DNA from: Buttiauxella izardii
Lineage (GTDB): Bacteria > Pseudomonadota > Gammaproteobacteria > Enterobacterales > Enterobacteriaceae
Assembly: GCF_003601925.1 (NCBI RefSeq)
Contig: NZ_QZWH01000006.1
Coordinates: 389,908 to 453,907, forward strand
Direction of reading: 5' to 3'
Length of the DNA stretch: 64,000 bases
Part shown: in pieces, positions 1-8,667 of the stretch
Numbering within the stretch: the first letter of the stretch is position 1
Layout: each line of letters starts with the position of its first letter
Notes under the pieces: model-generated
Seen by the model: the letters and a program-made list of their open reading frames with translations, nothing else
What the model was told of the DNA's origin: nothing
The model's database searches: none
Made by a program: the position numbers and the translations under genes

Positions 1-660
1 GCTGCGAGATTGCATCAGGGGGAAACAGGGGAACTGCGCATTGGTTTCACTTCATCCGCGCCGTTTATTAAAACCGTCTCTGACAGCCTGTCGACATTTC
101 GCCGCAGTTACCCGGACGTGCATATCCAGATGCGTGAAATTAATACACGCGAGCAAATCGCCCCGTTAAATGATGGCGAACTGGAACTGGGCCTGATGCG
201 CAACACGCGGCTGCCGGACACGCTTGCCTGGAGCCTGGTACTGCGCGAGCCATTGCTGGCGATGGTGCATCGCGACCATCCGTTGGCAAAATCGTCGAAA
301 ATCTCTTTGCAACAACTGGCGCACGAACCGTTTGTGTTTTTTGACCCGCATGTCGGAACGGGCTTGTACGACGATATTCTCGGCCTGCTACAGCGCCACG
401 GCATCTCTCCTTATATTACCCAGGAGGTTGGAGAGGCGATGACGATTATTGGCCTGGTGTCAGCCGGGCTGGGCGTGTCGATATTGCCCGCATCGTTTAA
501 GCGCGTGCGTTTATCGGATGTGGTTTGGCTTCCTTTGGAAGAAGCCGAAGCGCAATCGGAAATGTGGCTGGTGTGGCCGAAGCATCGCGAACTTTCTGCC
601 GCCGCACAGCGCATCTCCGCGTTGCTGACGGAGTCAATAACGGCCTTAAAAGCGCCTTAA
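1..660 (+). CDS. ynfL: LysR-family regulator, 5' end cut by window (YnfL-like)
   Basis: The reading frame is open from base 1 and ends at a TAA at 658-660. Only the effector-binding half of a LysR-type transcriptional regulator is visible; the helix-turn-helix lies outside the window. The visible part starts with the typical linker into the periplasmic-binding-like fold (GETGELRIGFTSSAPF) and contains the usual features of that domain, such as GELELGLMR and GLGVSILP. The gene is followed in the same direction by mlc and then ynfK, the same order as ynfL-mlc-ynfK in E. coli, so YnfL is the likely orthologue. Target genes and ligand are unknown. The TTG at 10 is an internal codon, not a start. 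Confidence 0.8.
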   Translation, partial: AARLHQGETGELRIGFTSSAPFIKTVSDSLSTFRRSYPDVHIQMREINTREQIAPLNDGELELGLMRNTRLPDTLAWSLVLREPLLAMVHRDHPLAKSSKISLQQLAHEPFVFFDPHVGTGLYDDILGLLQRHGISPYITQEVGEAMTIIGLVSAGLGVSILPASFKRVRLSDVVWLPLEEAEAQSEMWLVWPKHRELSAAAQRISALLTESITALKAP

Positions 661-742
661 AACGGCGGAATATGTGCGGTAAATCACAACCCTACGTAAA
701 TATTTGACTCCTTCACTTGAAGTGTTTCACCATAGCCCAAAG

Positions 743-766
743 TTTATTTCGCAGCGCGAAAATAAA
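743..766 (+). promoter_or_regulatory. Putative Mlc autoregulatory operator upstream of mlc
   Basis: An A/T-flanked dyad with arms TTTATTTCGC and GCGAAAATAAA around a short centre resembles known Mlc/NagC-family operators (TTTCG...CGAAA). Its right arm runs into the AAGGGAG ribosome-binding site of mlc at 765-771, so bound repressor would block transcription and possibly early elongation. Mlc is known to repress its own gene in E. coli. Assignment here is by motif and position only. Confidence 0.6.
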
Positions 767-777
767 GGGAGTTGCAA

Positions 778-1995
778 GTGGTTGCTGATAGCCAACCGGG
801 CCATATCGATCAAATCAAGCAAACTAACGCTGGCGTGGTTTATCGCTTAATTGATACCCATGGGCCGGTGTCGCGAATCGATCTTTCTCGCCTGGCGCAA
901 CTGGCTCCAGCCAGTATCACGAAAATTGTTCGTGAGATGATTGAAGCCCATCTGGTGCAGGAAACGGAAATCCAGGACCCCGGTAGCCGGGGGCGTCCAG
1001 CGGTTGGTTTAATGCTGGAAACCGAAGCATGGCATTATTTATCCGTGCGCATTAGCCGTGGTGAAATCTCGCTGGGCCTGCACGATTTAAGCAGCAAATT
1101 GATTGTTGAAGATACGGTGGCGCTGCCGGTTGAAGATTCGCAGCCGCTGGTCGAGCGAATTATCGCGCAGGTTGACCAATTCTTTATCCGTCATCAGCAA
1201 AAACTCGAACGCCTCACCGCCATTGCCATCACCATGCCTGGGATTATTGATACCAAGCGTGGCATTGTGCATCGCATGCCGTTTTATGATGTTTGCGATA
1301 TGCCGCTGGGTGAGATTCTGGAAAATTACACTGGCGTGCCGGTTTATATCCAGCACGACATCAGCGCGTGGACGATGGCGGAAGGGCTATTCGGTGCCTC
1401 GAAAGGTGCGCGTGATGTCATTCAGGTGGTGATTGATAATAACGTTGGCGCAGGGGTGATTACTGACGGGCGTTTGCTTCATGCGGGCAGCAGCAGTTTG
1501 GTCGAAATCGGACATACGCAGGTCGATCCCTACGGCAAACGTTGTTACTGCGGCAACCACGGTTGCCTCGAAACCATCGCCAGTATCGACAGCGTGCTAG
1601 AGCTGGCGCAGCTTCGCATGAGTCAGTCGATGGGTTCTATGCTGCATGAACAACCGCTGACGGTGGAATCCCTTTGCGATGCCGCGTTAAGCGGTGACTT
1701 ATTGGCGAAAGATATCATTCTCGGCGTCGGGACTAACGTCGGCCGCATCCTTGCCATCATGGTGAATTTGTTCCATCCACAAAAAATCCTGATTGGTTCG
1801 CCACTCAACCGAGCCGCAGCCATCCTGCATCCGGCGATTACAGACTGCATCCGCCAGCAGTCGTTACCCGCCTATAGCGAACATACTTACGTTGAAAGTA
1901 CCCAGTATAACCACCGTGGAACCATGGCGGGGGCAGCGCTGGTAAAAGACGCAATGTATAACGGCTCGTTATTAATTCGCCTGCTACAAGGCTAA
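778..1995 (+). CDS. mlc: Mlc (DgsA), ROK-family glucose-responsive repressor
   Basis: Mlc represses PTS and other sugar-uptake genes (ptsG, ptsHI, manXYZ, malT in E. coli). It is inactivated when dephosphorylated EIICB-Glc pulls it to the membrane. The 405-residue product is nearly colinear with E. coli Mlc: an N-terminal winged helix (about residues 10-75, SRIDLSRLAQLAPASITKI), the ROK domain, the zinc motif GKRCYCGNHGCLE, and the C-terminal helix NGSLLIRLLQG. GTG at 778 is chosen as start because AAGGGAG lies 6 nt upstream and the protein then begins MVADSQPGHIDQIK as in E. coli. The upstream TTG at 772 has no spacing to that site. A dyad resembling an Mlc operator lies directly upstream. 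Confidence 0.97.
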   Translation: MVADSQPGHIDQIKQTNAGVVYRLIDTHGPVSRIDLSRLAQLAPASITKIVREMIEAHLVQETEIQDPGSRGRPAVGLMLETEAWHYLSVRISRGEISLGLHDLSSKLIVEDTVALPVEDSQPLVERIIAQVDQFFIRHQQKLERLTAIAITMPGIIDTKRGIVHRMPFYDVCDMPLGEILENYTGVPVYIQHDISAWTMAEGLFGASKGARDVIQVVIDNNVGAGVITDGRLLHAGSSSLVEIGHTQVDPYGKRCYCGNHGCLETIASIDSVLELAQLRMSQSMGSMLHEQPLTVESLCDAALSGDLLAKDIILGVGTNVGRILAIMVNLFHPQKILIGSPLNRAAAILHPAITDCIRQQSLPAYSEHTYVESTQYNHRGTMAGAALVKDAMYNGSLLIRLLQG

Positions 1996-2118
1996 TGCCA
2001 AAAGCTTATCCACTAAAAATTGCGCTATCTCAAACTGGTCGAATCACTATTCTTTTAGACTTTCACTCCTGAATTATTCAATTTTTAATCACTTTGAGCA
2101 TCACCTCGGGAGTTAGTC

Positions 2119-2814
2119 ATGCTTACGCGTTTCTTTATAACGGGTACCGATACCGCAGTCGGGAAGACTGTGGTTTCTCGCGCTTTGTTGCAGGCTCTTG
2201 CAGCCAGCGGTAAAAGTGTCGTCGGCTATAAGCCGGTAGCCAAAGGCAGTAAAGAGACGCCAGAGGGATTACGCAACAAAGATGCGTTAGTTCTGCAAAG
2301 TGTTTCGACTGTCGACTTACCTTACGAAGCCATCAATCCCATCGCGCTGAGCGAAGAAGAGAGCAGCGTGAGCCACAATTGCCAGATTAACTATTCCTTG
2401 CTGTCAGACGGCTTACACCGTTTGACCGGGCAAGCCGATCACGTTGTGGTCGAAGGCACCGGCGGCTGGCGCAGCCTGATGAACGATTTACGCCCGTTAT
2501 CCGAATGGGTGGTTCAGGAACAATTACCGGTATTGATGGTGGTGGGGATTCAGGAAGGCTGTATTAATCACGCGTTGCTGACCGCGCAGGCTATCGCAAA
2601 TGACGGCTTGCCGTTGATTGGCTGGGTGGCAAACCGCATTAACCCAGGCCTTGCGCACTACGCCGAAATCATCGACGTATTAAGCAAAAAATTGCCTGCA
2701 CCGCTGGTGGGCGAACTGCCATATTTGCCGCGTGCTGAACAGCGTGAATTGGGCAACTACATCGATTTATCCCGCTTTAGCGGCGCTCTTATGGTAGACC
2801 GTCTGCGGGCGTAA
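2119..2814 (+). CDS. bioD2: Dethiobiotin synthetase paralogue YnfK (BioD2)
   Basis: ATP-dependent dethiobiotin synthetase family; BioD closes the ureido ring of biotin's precursor from 7,8-diaminopelargonate and CO2. The N-terminus carries the P-loop [10 protein letters not shown] (residues 8-17), followed by a catalytic-type lysine in GYKPVAKGS and the VVEGTGGW segment. The length of 231 residues is normal. It is not in a bio operon but stands between mlc and clcB, as ynfK does in E. coli, where bioD remains the main enzyme; its role here may be secondary. GGGAG precedes the ATG. The last 48 bp overlap the 3' end of the convergent clcB gene. Confidence 0.93.
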   Translation: MLTRFFITGTDTAVGKTVVSRALLQALAASGKSVVGYKPVAKGSKETPEGLRNKDALVLQSVSTVDLPYEAINPIALSEEESSVSHNCQINYSLLSDGLHRLTGQADHVVVEGTGGWRSLMNDLRPLSEWVVQEQLPVLMVVGIQEGCINHALLTAQAIANDGLPLIGWVANRINPGLAHYAEIIDVLSKKLPAPLVGELPYLPRAEQRELGNYIDLSRFSGALMVDRLRA

Positions 2815-4026
2815 CCAGCGCGACAGTGCAGAAGCAATCACGCACGCCAGCAATATTCCGGGGAGCAACGTAAACTCCCCGGTCATTTCACAAACCATCA
2901 GTGTAGACATAATCGGTGCATGAGTTGTGGCCGCCAGAAGCGTTGCCATACCGGTTAAAGCCAGCAAAATGGCGATGTCATCGCCACTCCACGTCCAAAT
3001 CCCAAACCACTGACCGACCAGCATACCGAGCGCGGCACCGACAAAGAGTGTCGGTGTAAACACGCCACCGGGTGCGCCGGAACCGCTGCTTGCCAGCACC
3101 GCCGCCAGTTTGTAAACCAGAATCGCTGCCACAAATAGCAGCGCCGGAGGTTGCGAGAGAAACGACTGCACCACGCTGTAACCATTTCCCCAGACCAGCG
3201 GCGTAATTAGCGAAAGCAGCCCAACCAGCAAACCACCCAACGCCAGTTGCAACGGTGGCGTTAAGTGCAAACGCTGGAACAGTTTACTGCTGTGAGACAT
3301 CAGCCAGAGGAACAGCGGCCCGGCGACTCCGGCTATCAAACCGAAGGTCGCCATCAGCAAATATTGGATGGGTTGCGGCGCGTTTAATGCGCGCACGGTA
3401 TACAGCAGGGCTTGTTGGTCATTGAGTAAATGGGTCATCAACAAGGCGCTGACGGCGGCAATCACCACCGGGCCGAGCGAGGCGAGCATCAATGTGCCGA
3501 ACAGAATTTCTGCGATAAACAGGCTGCCTGCCAGCGGCGCATGATAAGCGCTCGCCATCCCGGCGGCAGCACCGCAGGCCACCCATAATTTCCATTCATC
3601 TTTATGGGTGAAACGCTGGGCGAATACCGAAGCAAAAACGGTTGCCAGCAACACCATCGCACCTTCACGGCCAATCGCGCTGCCGCTGGCCACCACAATC
3701 AACGATGCGGCTGATTTGACCAGGCTTGCGGATACATCGAGACGTCCGTCGCCGGTTTCGATGGCTTCCATATAATCGGTGGGAGCGGAAGGGCGCTGGC
3801 GTGTGGCGCGTTGCCAACTCCATAGTAAAAATCCGGCCAGCAATCCGCCGAGGGCTGGCGTTAGCAAACGCCGCCACGAAGGCAATGCCGCCGCTGCGGC
3901 GACCAGGCTTCCGCTGTGGTCGCCTAAAAACAGGCCTTCAAGGAAATACATCGACTGACGGAAAAGCCAGACCACCACCGCTGAGGCGATGCCAATCCAG
4001 ACGGCGAAAATCAGCCGTCGTAACAT
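2767..4026 (-). CDS. clcB: Voltage-gated ClC-type chloride channel ClcB
   Basis: Inner-membrane ClC-family anion transporter, a paralogue of ClcA that takes part in extreme acid resistance in E. coli. The product has about ten hydrophobic helices and the family's selectivity-filter motifs: GSAIGREG, the GSGAPGG loop ([16 protein letters not shown]) and the C-terminal [17 protein letters not shown]. The start is uncertain. The frame is open to 4098, but bases above about 4073 belong to a REP-like repeat, so that extension is unlikely. ATG at 4026 aligns with the E. coli start; ATGs at 4035 and 4062 are alternatives, and none has a clear ribosome-binding site. The 3' end overlaps convergent ynfK. 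Confidence 0.93.
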   Translation of the reverse strand: MLRRLIFAVWIGIASAVVVWLFRQSMYFLEGLFLGDHSGSLVAAAAALPSWRRLLTPALGGLLAGFLLWSWQRATRQRPSAPTDYMEAIETGDGRLDVSASLVKSAASLIVVASGSAIGREGAMVLLATVFASVFAQRFTHKDEWKLWVACGAAAGMASAYHAPLAGSLFIAEILFGTLMLASLGPVVIAAVSALLMTHLLNDQQALLYTVRALNAPQPIQYLLMATFGLIAGVAGPLFLWLMSHSSKLFQRLHLTPPLQLALGGLLVGLLSLITPLVWGNGYSVVQSFLSQPPALLFVAAILVYKLAAVLASSGSGAPGGVFTPTLFVGAALGMLVGQWFGIWTWSGDDIAILLALTGMATLLAATTHAPIMSTLMVCEMTGEFTLLPGILLACVIASALSRWLRPQTVYHKSAAKAG

Positions 4027-4072
4027 GCCTTTCATGTCGGGGAAGTGGTTTAAGCGGTGCATAGCCAGCATT

Positions 4073-4150
4073 GTAGGGTGGATACGCGCAAGCGTCATCC
4101 ACCATTTGCACCATTTAATGTCGGGGGCGGCTTCGCCTTGCCCGACCTAC
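4073..4150. repeat. Pair of REP-like palindromes between clcB and osmV
   Basis: Two imperfect inverted repeats stand side by side. One, about 4073-4104, has the GGTGGATGACGC/GCTTATCCACC-type body. The other, 4119-4150, has arms GTCGGG...CCCGAC and ends in GACCTAC. The same family recurs at about 7888, 26398, 51548, 52656, 55685, 55784 and 55873. A paired arrangement is typical of BIME-type extragenic elements. Confidence 0.75.
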
Positions 4151-4193
4151 AAACGACCACAATTATAAAGTTATCGTCATCCGGCAAAGTGAA

Positions 4194-5339
4194 TTACGGT
4201 TGCCCGATATTCAACGCCCGACGCGTTCTGCCGGAACTCAGATAATCGGCGATGTAATCCTGCGAAATTTCGCCGCTGTAACGCCCATCTTCATCGGTAA
4301 TCGGCATCCATACCATGTTGTGCTCATAGAGTTTCGACAACACAATACGCAAGTTATCTTCCGCTCGCCCGGTCACCCGGAACGGATGCAGTAAATCAGA
4401 ACATGAACCCTGAGCACCACGCGCTTCCCGACGCTTCACAAAACCTAACGGCTTGCCTTCGCCATCCACTACGGTAATCGAACGCATTTCGTTGTCATCC
4501 ATGGTGGCGAACGCTTCCGGCAACGGCGTGGAAGCACGGGCGGTAATCGTCGGTTGTTGATCGGTAACGTCGCCCGCCTGCACCAGCAGCAGGCGTTTTA
4601 ACGTGCGGTCCTGGCCGACAAACGAACCGACAAATTCATTGGCGGGTTTCGCCAGCAGTTCATCAGGGCTGGCGCACTGCACGATTTTGCCCTGACGGAA
4701 CACCGCGATTCGGTCACCCAGTTTCAGCGCTTCGTCGATATCGTGGCTTACCAGCATCACGGTTTTCTTCAACTGGCGCTGCATTTCCAGAAACTCATTC
4801 TGAATCGCTTCACGGTTAATCGGGTCGACGGCACCAAAAGGCTCATCCATCAGCAGCACCGGAGGATCTGCCGCCAGCGCGCGAATCACGCCAATGCGCT
4901 GTTGCTGCCCGCCGGACATTTCGCGCGGGTAGCGATTGAGAAACTTGTTCGGATCCAGCGCCACCATGCTCATCAACTCGCTGGCACGCTCTTTACAGCG
5001 GGCTTTATCCCAGCCCAACATGCGCGGCACCACGGTAATGTTCTCTTCAATCGTCATGTTCGGGAACAGGCCGATTTGCTGAATAACATAGCCAATATTG
5101 CGGCGCAGCGTCACGGTATCCAGCTCGTTGGTATTCTTACCGTTAATCAGAATATTGCCGCCGGTGGGTGCAATCAAGCGGTTAATCATTTTCAGCGTGG
5201 TAGTTTTGCCGCAGCCGGAAGGGCCGAGCAGCACACACATTTCGCCTTCTGGAACATTCAGGCTGACGTTATCAACGGCGTTAAACGTCTGGCCGTTTTT
5301 CTGGACGAACTGTTTGGTGAGATTTTCTAGTTTAATCAT
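4194..5339 (-). CDS. osmV: OsmU osmoprotectant ABC importer, ATPase subunit with CBS domains
   Basis: ATP-binding subunit of a glycine-betaine/carnitine/choline-type (OpuC/OsmU) importer. It shows Walker [10 protein letters not shown] (about residues 39-47), the Q-loop VIQQIGL, the signature MSGGQQQRIG, Walker B VLLMDEPFGAVDP, the switch histidine in MLVSHDIDEA and a C-terminal CBS pair (about 250-370) that senses ionic strength in this family. It is the last of four genes on the minus strand; its ATG shares a base with the TAA of osmW (TAATG), indicating translational coupling. In Salmonella the orthologous osmVWXY genes also sit between clcB and dmsD. Confidence 0.93.
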   Translation of the reverse strand: MIKLENLTKQFVQKNGQTFNAVDNVSLNVPEGEMCVLLGPSGCGKTTTLKMINRLIAPTGGNILINGKNTNELDTVTLRRNIGYVIQQIGLFPNMTIEENITVVPRMLGWDKARCKERASELMSMVALDPNKFLNRYPREMSGGQQQRIGVIRALAADPPVLLMDEPFGAVDPINREAIQNEFLEMQRQLKKTVMLVSHDIDEALKLGDRIAVFRQGKIVQCASPDELLAKPANEFVGSFVGQDRTLKRLLLVQAGDVTDQQPTITARASTPLPEAFATMDDNEMRSITVVDGEGKPLGFVKRREARGAQGSCSDLLHPFRVTGRAEDNLRIVLSKLYEHNMVWMPITDEDGRYSGEISQDYIADYLSSGRTRRALNIGQP

Positions 5340-5986
5340 TATCGAATCCCCTTAGGAGTCAGCACCAATTGCAGGCGGTGCAATAACCAATCAAGCACAA
5401 TAGCCAAAACACAAATCATGACCGCACCGGCAATCAACATGCGAATGTCGCTGCTGCCGATGCCGTTAAGCAGTAACAGGCCTAAACCGCCCGCGCCAAT
5501 CACGGCGGCGATGGCCATCACGCCAATATTCATCACCACGGCGGTGCGGATGCCGCCAAAAATCACCGGCAAGGCCATCGGGATTTCGACCCAACGCAGG
5601 CGCTGCCAGAATGTCATGCCGATGCCACGCCCGGCTTCGCGTAAACCTGGCGGCAGGCTATCAAGCGCGGTATGGGTGTTGCGCACAATCGGCAGCAAAG
5701 AATAGAGGAATACGGCGGTGATGGCAGGCAACACGCCAATCCCTTGCCCAACCATCGAAAACAGCGGGATCATCAGGCCAAACAACGCGATAGACGGGAT
5801 GGTCAGCACGATAGTCGCAATGCCTAAAACGGGTGTGGCGAGCCATTTGTGACGGACGATTAAAATGCCCAGCGGCACGCCAATCACAATCGCCAGCCCG
5901 ACGGCTAAAAGCACTAACCACAGGTGTTGCAGCGTTAAACTGCCGAGATACCCGGCGTTATCCATCATATAATTCAACGTTTCCAT
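5339..5986 (-). CDS. osmW: OsmU osmoprotectant ABC importer, permease subunit
   Basis: BPD-type integral membrane permease of 215 residues with about five or six hydrophobic helices and the cytoplasmic EAA-type loop (REAGRGIGMTFWQRLRWVEIPMALPVI, about residues 115-141; key GIGM..W..L..VE.P) that docks on the ATPase. It pairs with the second permease OsmY of the same operon. GAGGAGG lies 4 nt upstream of the ATG, and only 9 bp separate it from osmX. Confidence 0.92.
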   Translation of the reverse strand: METLNYMMDNAGYLGSLTLQHLWLVLLAVGLAIVIGVPLGILIVRHKWLATPVLGIATIVLTIPSIALFGLMIPLFSMVGQGIGVLPAITAVFLYSLLPIVRNTHTALDSLPPGLREAGRGIGMTFWQRLRWVEIPMALPVIFGGIRTAVVMNIGVMAIAAVIGAGGLGLLLLNGIGSSDIRMLIAGAVMICVLAIVLDWLLHRLQLVLTPKGIR

Positions 5987-5995
5987 GTTGCCTCC

Positions 5996-6898
5996 TCAGA
6001 GCAAACCTTTCTGTTGCAGGAATTCTTGCGCAACTTTTTGTGGGGTTTCATGGTCGATATCCACTTTGGCGTTCAGCGTGGAAATCACGTCGTTATTGAG
6101 TAAGCCGGAGAGGGTATCGAGCGCATCCTCAAGACCGGGATTCGCCGCCAGCGTGTCTTTGCGAACAACGGGCGTGACAGCGTAACTTGGGAAGAAGTTC
6201 TTATCGTCTTCCAGCACTTTCAAATCAAAGCCTTTCACCCGGCCATCGGTGGTGTAAATCAGACCTGCATCAACGAAGCCGTCGCGCACTGCGTTATACA
6301 CAAGGCCGGGGTCCATCTGGCGAATCTGCGGCCGGTCAAGGGGCATGGTGTAGGCTTGCTGCAACGGTTTCATGCCGTCGCTGCGCCCGGCAAATTCCAG
6401 GTCCAGACCGAGCATCCAGTTATTATCCGGGTCGGTTTTGCGCACCTGTTCTATTTTTGCCACCAGTTCCGACATGGTATTGATGTTCTCGGCCTCAGCG
6501 CGTTTACGCTGCATCGCGAAAGCGTAGGTGTTGTTCATATCCGCCGGTTTCAGCCACACAAGCCCCAGTTTCGCATCGAGCTTTTTCACCGTGTCGTAGG
6601 ATTCTTGCGGACTCATACGCTTGTTGATGTGGTTAAAAATAATCAGCGAGGTGCCGGTGTATTCCCAGGTCATATCCACCTGTTTGTTGATCATCGCATT
6701 ACGCGAAATCACCGTGGCAATATTGGTCTGCGGCGTGATCTGGAAGCCTTTTTTACGCAGATACTGCGTGGTCATCGCCGACAAAATATGCTGTTCGGTA
6801 AAGCTTTTGGTCGCCAGTATGATTGGCTCCGCTTTGGCGGTGCCAGCCAGTAACAATGTTGCGGCCAATCCCGCAATCAGGGGTTTAATGGATTTCAT
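5996..6898 (-). CDS. osmX: OsmU periplasmic osmoprotectant-binding protein
   Basis: Substrate-binding protein of the OpuAC/ProX-like family (300 residues). A Sec signal peptide is visible ([23 protein letters not shown], cleavage after AKA at about residue 23). The mature protein begins [16 protein letters not shown], the usual opening of YehZ/OsmX-type proteins, and contains WEYTGTSL and YTTDGRV segments that line the ligand cleft in relatives. The expected ligands are glycine betaine, choline-O-sulfate or related osmolytes, by family inference. GGAG precedes the start. Confidence 0.92.
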   Translation of the reverse strand: MKSIKPLIAGLAATLLLAGTAKAEPIILATKSFTEQHILSAMTTQYLRKKGFQITPQTNIATVISRNAMINKQVDMTWEYTGTSLIIFNHINKRMSPQESYDTVKKLDAKLGLVWLKPADMNNTYAFAMQRKRAEAENINTMSELVAKIEQVRKTDPDNNWMLGLDLEFAGRSDGMKPLQQAYTMPLDRPQIRQMDPGLVYNAVRDGFVDAGLIYTTDGRVKGFDLKVLEDDKNFFPSYAVTPVVRKDTLAANPGLEDALDTLSGLLNNDVISTLNAKVDIDHETPQKVAQEFLQQKGLL

Positions 6899-6920
6899 TA
6901 TTTGCTCCTTTTTATTGTTG

Positions 6921-7637
6921 TTATTTCGCTGTGTGAGGGCTTAAAACACGGCCTAAACCTGCAAGCGCAATATCAAGAATGAGGGCAAATAGCGCCGTGG
7001 CGGCTGCGCCCAAAATCAGCGTCGGGAAGTCGTTGAGGTAAATCCCCGGGAAAATCAGTTCGCCGTAACTGCTTGCGCCAATCAAAAATGCCAGCGGTGC
7101 AGTACCGACGTTTATCGCCGTGGCGATACGAATCCCCGAAAGGATGACAGGCCAGGCGTTGGGTAACTCGACCTGGCGTAGTCGCTGCCATTTCGTCATA
7201 CCGATACCGTTGGCGGCTTCGATAAGCGAAGCCGGAACGCCGCATAAGCCGGAGTAGGTATTACGAACAATCGGCAGGAGCGAGGCGAGGAACAGGGCGA
7301 TGATCGCTGGTTTGTCGCCAATCCCGATAAACACCATCGCCAGCGCCAGAACGGCCAGTGGCGGTAACGTATTCCCGACGTTAAAGATCTGCATCACATA
7401 TTCGGCGAAGCGACGCGCAGCCGGGCGGCTTAATAAAACTCCGCTTGGAATGCCAACCAGCAGCGCCAGTGCCATGGAGCTAAACACCAAAATCAGGTGC
7501 TGTTGCCCGAGATAAAGCAAATCAACCTGACGGGCTTTGATGGTTTCGGGGCCAATTCCCCAGACCAGCAAACCGACTACCGCGACGAGCGCCAATGCAC
7601 CTAAAAGTGTGCGTTTTACTAACGAAGAATTTTGCAT
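6921..7637 (-). CDS. osmY: OsmU osmoprotectant ABC importer, second permease
   Basis: First gene of the osmU operon; a BPD-type permease of 238 residues with the EAA-type loop [20 protein letters not shown] and a C-terminal hydrophobic bundle, homologous to OsmW. ATG at 7637 is preferred, with GGGAG about 10 nt upstream; an in-frame GTG at 7661 would add eight residues. The symbol follows Salmonella osmVWXY usage and should not be confused with the unrelated E. coli periplasmic protein OsmY. The promoter should lie in the 340-bp gap upstream. Confidence 0.9.
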   Translation of the reverse strand: MQNSSLVKRTLLGALALVAVVGLLVWGIGPETIKARQVDLLYLGQQHLILVFSSMALALLVGIPSGVLLSRPAARRFAEYVMQIFNVGNTLPPLAVLALAMVFIGIGDKPAIIALFLASLLPIVRNTYSGLCGVPASLIEAANGIGMTKWQRLRQVELPNAWPVILSGIRIATAINVGTAPLAFLIGASSYGELIFPGIYLNDFPTLILGAAATALFALILDIALAGLGRVLSPHTAK

Positions 7638-7856
7638 TGCTATGCGTCTCCCTGAGTGCACGTTATAGCGACTAAAAGCCGCCTGTTGTTATGCCTTGTG
7701 TCGGCAGGGTGTTTTGACCTATAGCAACGGAGCGGGAAGGATTCCAGTTTATGGGGAAATTACCAGGCTTATGATTAGTATGGGAATTACGGCTTTGGCC
7801 TTGTGCCGCTTCGCTTGCGAGGGAAGGTAAAGAATTGTCTTAAAAATGTGATGGTT

Positions 7857-7873
7857 AAGTTACGTTGTAACTT
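7857..7873. promoter_or_regulatory. Perfect inverted repeat between osmU and dmsD
   Basis: Arms AAGTTAC and GTAACTT flank a 3-base centre. The repeat lies in the roughly 340-bp stretch 7638-7978 upstream of the osmU operon. It could be an operator for that operon or a small RNA hairpin. The rest of the stretch holds one REP-like palindrome (7886-7916) and a hairpin after dmsD (7942-7972); no gene is seen. Confidence 0.35.
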
Positions 7874-7885
7874 TTGACGTAATGA

Positions 7886-7916
7886 GTGTCGGATGACGCT
7901 TCGCTTATCCGTGCTG
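7886..7916. repeat. REP-like palindrome
   Basis: Core arms GTCGGATGACGC and GCTTATCCG match the family found at 4073, 51548 and 55685. It is a single, somewhat degenerate copy between dmsD and osmY. Confidence 0.6.
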
Positions 7917-7941
7917 GTGATTGGGGGGGATTTGTGGGATG

Positions 7942-7972
7942 GAGAAGCGGCGGGATCAATCCACCGCTTCTC
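7942..7972 (-). terminator. Hairpin at the 3' end of the dms operon
   Basis: Nine-base arms GAGAAGCGG and CCGCTTCTC enclose a 13-base loop just past the dmsD stop codon. There is no U-tract on the minus strand, so this is either a Rho-assisted end or an mRNA-stabilising hairpin rather than a classical intrinsic terminator. Confidence 0.4.
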
Positions 7973-7978
7973 AGATTC

Positions 7979-8617
7979 TTAGAAATGAAGCTCTTTGCTA
8001 GCGACCGGAATCAGCATCTCTTTTTGCCAGTCGGCCAGGGTAATTTGGGTCAACTCGCCCAACGCCTGGTAGAACGGATGTTCAGCATTGGCGATAAACA
8101 ACTCCAGGAAACGCCCGCTCCACGGCAGAATATGCCACGCCAGCAGTTCATCAACTTTCTGCTGCAAACCTTCTTCTGCAAGCCAGGCGGTCAGCATCAA
8201 CAGCAAACCGATATGATCTTCCGGTTCATTGCTTTCTTGCTCATTGGAAATGTCGTTTTTGCGCATCCAGCGGCGCAGCTCAAGCATTGAATCGCCAAAC
8301 AGCACGTTTTCTTTGTCCAGATAAACCGAACCCCACGGTGACGCAGGTAAAGCGTAAGGGCCGATAAACAGGCGTTGCCACGCTTCGCTCAGTGATTCTT
8401 CTGCATAATTGAAGCCGTCGGTCATGCGCTGGGCGATTGCCGCCAGTTCTTCGTGCTGCACCGGCCATTGCTCGACCCAGGTTGGATCTTCAAGTGTGGC
8501 GTACAGCGAGGCGACATCCCGGCTTTTAGGCTCTTGATAATAAAGCGCACCCAGTACTCTTCCTGTAAGGGCGATAGTCGCCAGTCGTTGTGCGGTTGGA
8601 GACAGTGTTTGAGACAT
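7979..8617 (-). CDS. dmsD: Tat proofreading chaperone DmsD
   Basis: Redox enzyme maturation protein of the TorD/DmsD family. It binds the twin-arginine leader of DmsA/YnfE-type subunits and holds export until the molybdenum cofactor is loaded. The all-helical 212-residue product has the conserved segments WQRLFIGPYALPASPWGSVY and NEPEDHIG (the E.x.EPDH-like motif) and the C-terminal EHPFYQALGELT. Two adjacent ATGs occur at 8620 and 8617; the second has better spacing to AAGGA. It is the last gene of the dmsABC-dmsD operon, 50 bp after dmsC. Confidence 0.94.
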   Translation of the reverse strand: MSQTLSPTAQRLATIALTGRVLGALYYQEPKSRDVASLYATLEDPTWVEQWPVQHEELAAIAQRMTDGFNYAEESLSEAWQRLFIGPYALPASPWGSVYLDKENVLFGDSMLELRRWMRKNDISNEQESNEPEDHIGLLLMLTAWLAEEGLQQKVDELLAWHILPWSGRFLELFIANAEHPFYQALGELTQITLADWQKEMLIPVASKELHF

Positions 8618-8667
8618 CATTCTTTCCTTGTTGCGCGGGTTAAACTAACCCGCGCATTTTGTACCAA

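Noticed and set aside
704..735. Possible sigma-70 promoter for mlc (TTGACT with a distant CATAGC)
   Set aside because: The -35 is good but no acceptable -10 lies at 16-18 bp spacing.
4743..5330. 195-codon open frame opposite osmV
   Set aside because: Antisense shadow of the ABC ATPase; its His/Asn/Gln-rich composition is typical of such shadows.
7857..7877. GTTGTAAC core resembling a second Ter site
   Set aside because: Only the central GTTGTAAC matches; the AGNAT side and the TAAA side do not. The match is explained by a perfect inverted repeat.
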